Of a stretch of DNA of 64,000 nt, positions 34,789-46,700 are shown piece after piece. Positions within the stretch are counted from its first letter, which is position 1. Each line of letters opens with the position of its first letter. The stretch comes from Colias croceus (Eukaryota > Arthropoda > Insecta > Lepidoptera > Pieridae), in contig NC_059553.1 in NCBI RefSeq assembly GCF_905220415.1, positions 2,814,501 to 2,878,500 of the forward strand. The letters run 5' to 3'. The translations under genes were made by a program, and so were the position numbers. Below the pieces are notes generated by a model. The model was given only the letters and a program-made list of their open reading frames with translations, was not told the DNA's origin and did no database searches.

Positions 34789-37700
34789 TCACCCTACTAC
34801 AGCACGAACTGTGTTCTTTAAAATATCCGTGACGAGTTCTGTGGTTCTGATGATTTTGATACCAATCTGGTCTATAAAGGTTATGGCAGTGGTGTAAGTT
34901 GGTTCGGTTCGCATCGGGAAGCGGGTCATGACGTCCTGCCTGTTCGCCCAGGACGATGGTGTTGGCCTGGAAGAAAGTTTATAATTTTAATAAAGCGTAT
35001 GTAGAGGTATAATTATTGTGGTAAAACTGAAAAGTTATACTAGATTTAATAAAAAGGTAAGCAAAATGAAAAATTACACTATTAAGGGACAAATTGCATT
35101 TTGTACTACCTATAAACCGATTATGGTCGGAATTTAAAAATATTCGACGCTTTAAAAATATTAAGCACCCGTTAAAAGAGTTTTTGCAAAGGACATTTCT
35201 AGCGCCTATGAAAAAAGTTAGCAACGTATCCACACGTTACTTTATAATATCGAATCTGAAGTGATTACGGTGCTATTGTCTATTGATCTTAGTTTTATTG
35301 AATTTTCCCCCTTTTGGCATTCTCTACCTTCATTTTAGTTAAGTTATGTTTATGTTTACAAAATAATCGCTTCTATAGATAAGTTATCGAGTTTATAATA
35401 TTAGAATTAGGGCTGGGGTTACTACAGTGCCGGTGTAAGGGCCACTGACACCCCGGGTGAAAATATTGTGGCGCCCACTTGAGATGTTCTGAAGGTTTGC
35501 ACCAGGAGAGGCAACTTCAGACCTTGGCGCCCCCCAGAATTTGTCGCCCTGGGGCCCTCTCGCCCCCCTAACGCCGGCACTGGGTTACTACTATGTAATA
35601 AAAGGTAGGTATCATTTTCATGTACCTGCTAATCTAAGTTTTATATATCTATGGGATTAAGATATTTTAGTTTTTCATAAAACCAGGAATGCTCCTGGCT
35701 CTACGAGAAACTGATATTTAGGTACACAACAAAGATGGTCTCAAGTTCTTAATCTCCACACTCTCATCCTATATAATCCTATCTTACAAGTATTTTCCAT
35801 TACTTATAGAAGGCCTAGTGGATAAAATAATTTACTATACATATAATAATTCATTTTATTTTTATTTTGTACATTTCCTGTTGCAATATAGGTATAATTA
35901 TTAACGTTGGAAATATCTATTATTTGTATACGTAGTATATTATTATTAGTCTGTGCTATTATTAAACAGCTTTTTATTAAGATCTCGATGAAATAAATAC
36001 AGATTTTTTTGTTAGTGAGCAACAGCAATATTTTTAAATATTTTACACTGGATAAAGTAAAAAAAAAAAAAAAATATTAGAAGTCAGTCTGTGGGGAAAA
36101 TCAGAATCCTTCAAAACAGCGGTGAGCAATGTTCCACTGCAATTACTGTTATAACGTTTATAAAAGTTAAGGCGCAAGCTTTATTTAGGTAAATGTCGGT
36201 ACAGTTGAACGACTGAACAATTTTCAAGAGGTCAGAGTCAATTATTGTATACTTTGTGACCACATGCATGCCTAAAATATATAATTAACTGTCGTACAAT
36301 ATAGAAATGATATCACTGAAAACATTGATATTCATGCCAATGAATTGCAATATAAATTGCATTTTATTTGCAAGTCAAATTTAATTAGTAAGTATTACTA
36401 TGACGGTACTATAAAGGTACGAATAATGAAAAAAAGTTAATACAAGATTAATATTTAAATTATTGATAAATTATTATTTATTGAAGGAAATGTTATTCGT
36501 GTAACAATAAATGGTAATGTACTCTAGGAAGAGCGAGATGTTCTACCACAAGCTTACAAATGCTTAAAAGGATGTCTCAATGACTGATATAATTGTAAAC
36601 ATAATTGTTAACGAATAAATATTTTTGATTTTGATTTTGATAAATCCGGAAAATAAACCTTCAGTAAGAGTGAAAGCTTTTACTTAAAACTTTTTCAACT
36701 ACACGTTTTTCCTATCCTTCCATATCATTTACATCAGCTTATGTATATATTTTTATTCTTGTAATTAGAGATACTAAATCTAAAAACTTTATGAAGATCT
36801 TGCGAAGGTCAAAGCTCTCGGTCTTAATTCGCATTCGATTTTTTATTGACCAAGATCTGACCAATTATCTGTATAAAAATATATTTAAACGATTAAGCAT
36901 AAAACATGTTAATTGGTTTGATTAGACACAAAATTCGAATTGAGAGGATCAAGGATCATGTTATAATTATTTAATTTACGTTCTTACGAGATGGCCAAGC
37001 AGACCACCAAAGTTCTTTTTCTTTTCAGTTATTTTTCTCGTTTCAATGAAACTTGGAATATTTCAAGAAGAGAGCGTACTTCTCCCTCAAAGGCTGGCAA
37101 TGCACCCACAAAATTCCAGGGACTATGGGTGTTCATGGACGGCATAAACCATCGCTTTCCGTAAAGTGCCGCGCAAGCTCCTTTGCAAGCTATTCGCTAA
37201 AAAAACTTGGAATTGAACCTATTACTTCATTCATCGTATACCTTGGTGGTACAGCTGGACGTGTGGATGGCATTGTGGTAGAGGTGGTAGATCGCTGAGA
37301 GACGCCAGAGGAAGGACTTCCTACCATCAGGTCACCGTCGTCTCCGAACCTGAAATTTTATCATAGGCAAAATATTAGAGTAGGGCAAATAAAGGGATGG
37401 GATTTACACACATAATTATGTTACAATTACACAATAAAAAAAGGCAACGATTACAAACTTCTGTCATTTTTGAGCCCGTAAAAACTGAAAAAATACACTT
37501 TTTAGGGTACCGATTACCGAACAACCCTGTTACTGAGACTTCGTTTTTTTCACTAGTAGTTTTTCTTGCATTTTTTTTTTATTGTACAATAGGGGAGCGC
37601 TTGGCCACAATCTCGCCTGATGGTAAGCTGAGATGTGGCCTAAGATGGAGCGCGCTTCCCTAAAATGTACCTGTTCACTCTCCTCTTGAAGACCTCCAAA

Positions 37701-40700
37701 TTGTACTCGTCGGGGAACACAGATTCAGGAAGCATGTTCCAGTCCCTAGCGGTTCGAATAAAGAATGACGATCCGAACCGCTTTGTCCGGGTACATGGAA
37801 CGTCAACCATGTGGCGATGCCTGGAATCTGTGCGCCTCGACGAACGATGGAAAAATGGGGATGGCGGAATTAGGTCGTGCAATTCCGCAGCGCACTCTCC
37901 AAAGTGTATCCGGTAAAAAACCGATAAACTTGCCACTCTGCGACGGTGGGCGAGGCTCTGGAGTTTTTTGCCTACTAGCTCATCGTCGTTTATTAGCCTC
38001 TTGGCACGCCTCTCTATCGCCTCAAGTGTCTCCAGCTGGTATTTGGCAGATCCATCCCAGAGGTGAGAGCAGTATTCCATGCACGAACGGACCTGTGCTT
38101 GATAGAGGTTGAGCAACTGTCCCGGGCTGAAATACTGCCTCACCTTTGCCAGTATACCAAGCTTTTTTGAGGCTACTTGGGCTTTTGATTCGATGTATGA
38201 ACCAAAGTTGAGAGTAGGCGTTAAGGTGATACCAAGAAGCTCGAGGTGGTCAGTTATCGGTACGGATACACTTTGGAAGGACGGAGTTAGGTTGAATGGA
38301 CTCCGTTTAGCGGTGAATAGACACGCCTGGGTCTTGGTCGCATTGAACTTGACCAGATAGGCCTCGCCCCATTCGGAGACTGCCTGTAAGGACAAGTTCA
38401 TGCGTTCGACCATCGCCTCCCGTAGAGACTGAATTTGTGCCGTACTGGCTCGCGCGCTGGATGCGTATCTCTCCACAACGGTGCTATCGTCTGCGTACCC
38501 ATAGATACCGGGTTTCAGCAGATCGTTAATGTGTAGCAGGAATAGTGTTGTGGAGAGAACTGATCCTTGAGGGACCCCGGCATTAATAGCCAATTGGTCG
38601 GACGAGCAACCGTCGACGACTACTCGAATCGACCGGTCTCTCAAGAAATCTGAGATCCATGCGCAAAAACCAGTAGGCAGACCGTATGATGGAAGCTTGC
38701 CGATAAGACTATCATGCCAGACCCTATCGAAGGCCTTCGAGATATCGAGGGAGACTGCGAGTGCCTCACCATGATTCTCGATGGCCTCACTCCAGATATA
38801 GGTGGCACGCGCTAGAAGATCCGCAGTGGACCGATTTCGGCGAAATCCGTATTGGCGGTCACTGAGTAGATCGTTCGCTTCTAGGTGCGCCATTAGCCTG
38901 CTGTTCAGTACACGCTCCATAGTCTTGCAGAGTATGGACGTGACTGAAATTGGCCTATAATTGGAGGGGTCGGCACGACTGCCTTTTTTGGGCACAGGCT
39001 GCACGTTGGCAAGTTTCCATGATTTCGGTAATAACTAACATAACTTAATTACTATAAAAAAAGTTAATTTGCTTAGTTAATTTGGGTAAAGCATAACAAA
39101 GTTCTCCATCACTCGCGGTTTATTTACCTTTATACATGTGAAAGCACATTTAAAAATCAGTTGATTAGTTTTTGATTAATCTGCTAAAACAAACATGCAA
39201 TCATTTCTTTCTATATTAAATTTAAATTAGATAGTATTGATTAAATTTAATAGAGGAAATGAAATCGATTTTGATGCAATTTAAATTTCAATGATTCCTC
39301 TTCACTTGACAAATTACTTATGCCGTTAGTCATTTATGTTTGTCTAAAAAAACATTAAGCGGAAAAATATAACTACATAATACTTCATTTAATCACGAAA
39401 CAAATTGGGCTGGGTGTGATTATTTATGATATCATTCTGATTTACACAAACTTGTCACAAGAGGATTTAGTCATTAAATTGCAGAATAACATTTGCGTTT
39501 CAATTGTTACTTTGATTCATACTATTAGTATCTATTACGAATGAAAAGGCTTGAATTTACCACTGCTAAAGCCTAAGCTAAAGCTATAGAGAATATAGAT
39601 AATCGAAGACCAGTTATGAAGCTTGGATTTCAAAGGGGTGAATAGGTTATGGGAACTCGTTATAAACTAGAAATAGATATGGAAAATTGTTCGAGTAAAT
39701 AATATATTAAGAAAATATTTTCTTCTTCTGGTGCATTTAGACCAAACGAACATAGAGCAAGAGCATTTTTTCGTGATTCGTAAACGAAAAGTCGTAAGTA
39801 TTATAAAATCTTATCGAACGCACTAAGAACAACGAATGAATGCTCTACGCATGTTCGCTAAATAATTGGACATAGTGGGGTTAGAACGAGCACTCGCTCA
39901 TTTGATCTAAATGCACCGTTCCCATAATGAATAATAACTTGTATCATTTAAAAAATATAGAACCCATTCACAGTACAAACTAATAGACAAAATAGTATAA
40001 TATTTACTTCATCATCATAATATTTAAATATTTAAAGATCTAGTATTGCTGCATGCAATCAAGTTTCACAAGACGAGATTTTGATCTGGTGATTGTTGGC
40101 TTCACAATTAAGTGGCATTCCTATAAATTAACTACCAATTGCATAATCTGTGGATACATCTGCTTCTTTTTGTTCATATAAATATAATAAATAGTCATAA
40201 TTAGTATGCATGTTTCAACAAAAAAAAATATTACCTATGAGTTAATGGTGTATTTATATATGTTCTGATAATACTTAATAGCATTACCTAAATGCATTAC
40301 CTAAATAAAATTATGTACTAAAATCTAGATAGTCAAAAATCGATCACAAACGTCTAAAAAATAAACCAGTCTAAAATATATAACCCGTTTGGCCGACGCA
40401 GACTTCCTGAATTATTAAAAAGCAACATAGGTACCTACTACATTATAATTTTTTAATTAATATTTAATATCCAAAAAAAGTTTCCTGAACATTTTAAGTA
40501 AACAATAGGTTCTTCTATACAATAGTAAAGCGTGTATGCGTAAGTTGGATAATAATAATTGGTGGGAAATTTTTCATAATTCACGAACACATTAAACAAC
40601 TTTTTATAAAAGAATGCATTTTTATTAGGTATTTATGGCCATGGTTTAAATTATCCAAGAAAGGCAATTTAAAAAAAGGATAGTATGCAGAAGAAGTAAA

Positions 40701-43700
40701 TAGTTTTCAGAAGAAATAAGTTCACGAATGAAATATAAATATAATTAAATAAATATGAATTCTGTGACCTTCTGAAGTATTGAGAAATGGCATAACGCTA
40801 AAATCGTAAGTAAATCAACTAAATGAAAAAATAAAATAAAATCGACGATAAAATTAAAATATTGGTAGGACTAAAATGTAAAGTGTTGATGTGTCTAGAC
40901 AAGTTTTCATAACAGTATCTTCTGTTTAAAATCCAAATACCTAATTCAAAACCATTAAATTATTAAAATGACGCAGGTATATTACGTCCAAATAAAGGTA
41001 GGTACCTATGTACTAAAATAATCACATGGAAGGTACGAATTTTATTGAAAAAAAAAGATATCTTCACAAATATCTTTATTTTTAAGTTTTTGGTAACAAA
41101 AAACTGGCAAATTATCTAAAGTTACAAAATGTGTTGTTCAATGCTCAATATAAATTACCGTTCGACGGGTGAAAGGCTATTTGGTTTAAGCGACACTATG
41201 GTCGAAATAGAGTTATATACATATTCGGAATCAGCGGATTTTTCTGCGTCGAATGAACCTAGTTTCATGTCAATCGGAGCACTTTTTTGGCGCTTGATAC
41301 ATCCCTGATTTCCCATCGATGTCTCAAAACATGTGTATGATCCGACATAAAATATGACATAATTTTTAAGTACTGGATATGAACATATATAGTTCACCGA
41401 CAATATGAATTATGCTGTTTTTCCTGTCATTAGGTACTTTTAATAACAACGATACTTAAAGCGTTTTTCTTGCAACTCAATTTTATTAAATGGGATCTAA
41501 AACTTTTTTTGCCTCCACTTTTAAATAGTTTCGCGTCGCTTAAGACATTGTTCCTTCTGCTAAATACGATGATGTATGGCGCTTGAACTGTTTTGCCTGC
41601 TTTCGCGTATACACTACATATGTAGTTAAACTGTTTTTGCTTATTGATAAATTTGGAAATCTTTGTCACATGAACCATTACATCCTACTATTGTATTTGC
41701 AATATGTTACATAAAACAATAGTACAATTTTTAATATGGATGTTAAAACAGTTTCACAAAACTATATTTAGGTTAATCTCGTCATTTGAACAGTAAAATT
41801 TTAGTATGTCCATTTAAACATAAGTCGTTTAAAACATTTTTTTTACTCGGTTATCCCGATGTGTCCAGATAATTTATGTACCGACCTGCAATGCGCGGGC
41901 GCTTCAATCAACGTTGAGTGACAGAAGAAGCAAGAGTGCACCATTTTCGCGCGCTTTATAGTGGTTAGCAGGCAATTAAAATATATTGTAAATATTGTTT
42001 TTGTGTAATAATTGGTATATAAATTGTATTTTTTGGTTGTTTGTATTATTGATTGATGTACATATCAATTTTCCTACGTACAAAAACGAAAGTATGTCAT
42101 AATAGGGATATAGTGTTAAATTACAATCATAACTTATATACAGATACCTATTAACCATGGAGACATATAGACAGAAGTATTATAAACATAAAATAAAAAA
42201 TATTTCTGATAATAACAACACTACTGATGAAGCTTTGGATGAAATAGATAAAGAGCAACAAAATTCTTTCCAAAAATACAACATGAAAAGTCGATTCAGT
42301 AACATTATTAGGAAGTTCTTCATGCCATAATCAAAGTCATCTGTAAGTTAAAAAAAGGTAATAACATCAAACAAAACAATAGCCAGTCTACAATGTCCTA
42401 CTGCATTAATTAAATTAAGAAATAACTGAAATCAAGTAGGTACCTAATTTAAAACTAACTGAAATAACACTCATATATTCGTTATGATTGTAATTTAACA
42501 CATATCCCTAATAGGACATACTTTCGTTTCTGTACGTAGGAAAATTGATATTATGTACATCTATCAATAATAAAAACAACCAAAAAATACAATTTATATA
42601 CCAATAATTATGACACAAAAACAATACAAATTATAGTTAAAATTTCTAGACCTTGAGACTGATTGCGTAAATTATACAGGGTTACTTGTAAAACACCGGC
42701 AACCTCGCAGGACAAGATAGCCAACATCATAAGTAACAACATTTTTTCTACGACTTTTGTTAATTTGTTAGATTTTATTTTCATACAAAAATAAATATTC
42801 ACTTAATTTTCCGTTTGAATATTATAAACTCTACGCGCATTCCAAACATTACGTAAACAAGAAGCGAACGGGAGGGGAAAGGGGGCGTCGCGTCGTCCTT
42901 TCGATAATGAATAGAACATAGACTTACAAATGTTAGGAGAGTACAATAAAAGCTTAAAAAATCATTTAAAAATAATTTATTGCGTTATGCCAAAAGTCGT
43001 AGAACAAATGTTGTTACTTATGATGTTAGCTATCTTGTCCTGCGAGGTTGCCGGTGTTTTACAAATAACCCTGTATAGTAAGTGTTAATCCCATAAAGCT
43101 GTACTGTTGCAAAGTTCAATAAAAGAGATGCGAAAATTACTGTTTCATTTTTACATCATAATAGTGCTATCGTACTATAACTTTTAATAATGGACCATTT
43201 TAAATTTTGTTTTATCTGCCAACTAACTGTTAGTCTTTTCATCAAACGGAAAATAAACCCATTGATTTTTCGAGGCATTGTCACTTCAGTATTTTTTCTT
43301 GAAATCTGGTGACACACGACTGGCTGTTACACTAACTATCCACATACCTACTAAGATTTGAATATAATGTCGTTTAAATCAACTATGCATTCCCTGAATA
43401 ATGTCGAATTTGTCGTTTAAAGCATTTTTCCTGAATCTAATAACCTGTGATATTGTTGTTTAAGTCTTTTTTCCCGATTCTTTAATAAAGTGGATTACAG
43501 CATTTTGTATTATGTGACAGCTATTTTGGTTGATATTAGTTTTTATTGCGTAGAACTACATTATTATTATGGCTATTGATAATTAATACCTTATAAGTCA
43601 ATTCAATTTTGTATCTCTATATTATTTTACAAGTTATGAATTTTTTCAAAAAAAAAAAATCTTTTAATTGGCTCTCCTGTAAAGTTAAAAAAATGTCGCT

Positions 43701-46700
43701 TAAACCAAATAGCCTTTCACCCGTCGCGTTGGTTTAGTTTTATTACATATGTACCTACAAAAAATAGATTCAACTTGAATTTAATATTTAAAACAAGGCA
43801 ATATTATTAATGTCCTGTAGGGGTTTTTTCACACTAGTCATGGAGGTTTAAATGTTTTCACAGTAGCATACAATTAAATTCTAGTTTTGATATTACGCAG
43901 GAGACACAAAAAATGGCGCCACTATTCCAATAATATAACCATAAATCTTTCTTTGTAGAATAATTTCAATACAATATATTGATTAACTAATATATTTTTT
44001 CAATAGCTATTAAAATGTCAAGTATAATTTACATAATAACAAATAAGTTTTAATACATTCAATCTATTTTTGCACACCTTTAGTGAAAAATAATAATACG
44101 ATGAAATCAATTTGAGTGGTTCTTCTATTATTTTCCGCGTAAGACAAGTTTTAAAAAACAACAGGTACCTACTCGAATAATTTACATTTTAAATTAGTGA
44201 ATTATTCTAATGTACATTAGCAGGTAATCAAAATTACAACTGTAACAGTTATAAAAGCCTCCTTTTGACTACTACTAATTTTTAAGTTATTTTACATTAT
44301 CTATTCCAATATAATTTACTTAAATTGAAGAATCAGAACATGGTGTCTGTCATAAAATCTTTTATCTATTAATTCTGGAAATGCAGACCAGACATTTGTC
44401 TGGTTACAAACTAGAAACCAAAGCATTTGCTTTGGTCGGGTTGACTGGATAAAAATCAATAAATTATATTACCAATAAATTAGGTACTACCTTAGGGTAG
44501 TACAGGTAATTTATATCAAAAAATAAAGAAACAAAAACTTTTAATCTTAGTTAGTGTTTAGAACGATTTCTTGTTCTAAAATATGTTTTATTTTTATTAG
44601 GTATATCAAGTTTTTATTAACATTAACAGGTCCTTGGTCTCATGTTGTTGCAAAGCACAATTTTGTTTTTTTATAAGGGTTTTGGGGTCTGCAAAACAAA
44701 GTTGTAAATTATGAATACAAATTGCAGTATAAAATTGTATTTTGTTATAAAAGGATGAATTGCCACAAATAAAACAAAAGCAGAGGACCAGTTTCAAACG
44801 ACTATACTTACATTTTTATTATTCGTGTTAATATAGACTATAAGTACTTATTATAATTTTATTATGATAAAGGTCATAATTTTTTCTCAATAAATAAGTC
44901 GCATATTAGTCGTAGTTAGTATTAAATGAAGTAAACATTCAGAGTCTGTGTTCTCTTTAAATAAGAAGTAGAGAGGATCGGAATAGGACTAGGTTGATGT
45001 TCGGATGTTCAGTATTCCGACTATTCGACATTATCTAATTATATAACGATTGTTTGTGAATTATAAATTCAGAACAACATGACAGTGATATTAGTAATAC
45101 GGAAAGAAAAGGTTTTCTTACTTAAAAAATTTTTTTGGAGAGGTTAAAAGAGTTCTTTGCTCTAAAGCTAGATACGCTGAGTTCATTAAAGATTAATAAT
45201 AAAAATAAAATATTAGTGAAACAAAATTTAAAGAGATTATATAATTAAATAAGAACCGAAACATACTCTACCTTAATTTAAAATTATAATTTTTGCGGAA
45301 AACGAACAATCACAATAAAACGTTCCGTTTAATATTTTCTACTGAATAATTGTGCATGTTTCTAAATAAAATAATAAAGACATTGATCTCAAAATTTAAG
45401 GAAGCATTAGATAACTATTATTTAAGAGACAATCGCGTGAGTTGAAGCAGAGTTATGCGTTTTTAAAACATCTCGTGAAATACTGTCCGGAAGATATTTA
45501 TCCGAGTTACTTGCACAAGTTGCACAACTATTGTAACCTTGTTTGTACTCATATCTTGCAATAGGCAATAACAGAGACATGAAAACATAAGCTTTCTGAT
45601 GAAAATTCCATGGGATTCAGATAAACGCATTATTAGGAAGGATAGGTCTGGGACTTGTGTAATATATTCTATTTTCTACGTCTTTACGTCATAACTTCCC
45701 TTATACTTATAATTGTTTATAGAACCCTTACTCAAAACAATCGATGCACCATCATTGCAACAAGCGGTAGTAATAGGAAATAATTGAATAATACCTACTT
45801 CTTTTCACAAGGTTAAATCCATTGCGGTATTTAACATGTAATTGTTGTGAGACACATGTGACATAATAATATGTAAAACAATGCCAACAAAGCTTCTATG
45901 TAATCATTTATCCCTTGGGCATTCCTTCTTTTACTCTCCTTTTATCGCTCTTCCTATTAACAGGACTCTATTACCACTAGTAGAATTATTTTATTTGTAA
46001 ACAATTTAAATAACACTCCCTCTATGATATGGTAGAGTCACGTAGAAGATGATGTTCGAAAATATTCTTTAACCATTCAATCGTCTGATAGATTTCTTGA
46101 TAGATCTAATATATAAAAATCAATGCCACTTTTCGTTGTAATTCCATAACTCGAGAACGGCTGAACCGATTTCGATAATTCTTTTTTTATTATATTCCTT
46201 GAAGTACGAGGATGGTTCTTATGTAGAGAAAACGTTAATATGTACCACGGGCGAAGCCGGGGCGGACCGCTAGTTTTGTATAATTTTAGAATATTTTTGT
46301 ACCTAATAGGCCTGCAATAGACCTTTGCAGTCTTATTCGCAATTACCATTTATGCCATTTATACACGAGACACGTTCGACGTTTCTTTTAATATCCAAAT
46401 AGAAACTAACTTCCTGACAGAGTGGAGTTTGAAGGGATATGTTTCTATAATACCAATAGGTTCTCTGCCATTTATAGCTGTGCTGACAGAGGCGAGGTAA
46501 ATAAAGTGACAGTATTAGTGCTTTAAAAACACATCCCTCGCACATTTCTGGTGGAAAAGCACCTTAGGCCAGAAACTCTGTCTGTCAAATTTCTTTCTAC
46601 TTACCTATTAAGTAAGAGAGGTCTTGGTGAAGGCGGGTTGGTAAGCGGCGCTTGTGACGTCACGGGGGGTTGCGTTGGCGGCGGCGGCGGTGGTGGGGGC

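Larger units (their letters stand above)
41163..43726. mobile_element. Transposon with perfect 32-bp inverted ends and 4-bp CGTT flanks
   Basis: Positions 41163-41194 and 43695-43726 are exact reverse complements (CGACGGGTGAAAGGCTATTT...). CGTT precedes and follows (41159-41162, 43727-43730). Motifs like TGTCGTTTAAA recur near both ends (about 41826, 43369, 43414), suggesting transposase-binding subterminal repeats. Two minus frames of 82 residues (41403-41155 and 41678-41430) may be exons of an encoded protein; neither is recognised. It holds an inner foldback (about 41990-42629) and a MITE (42677-43073). It lies in the 9.3-kb intron of the chemosensory gene. Confidence 0.68.

Noticed and set aside
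37053..37298. 81-residue + strand frame
   Set aside because: It overlaps the minus-strand exon 37242-37349, which has matching splice phases; no domain in the + frame.
37765..38360. Two + strand frames opposite the LINE
   Set aside because: Antisense shadows of the reverse transcriptase frame.
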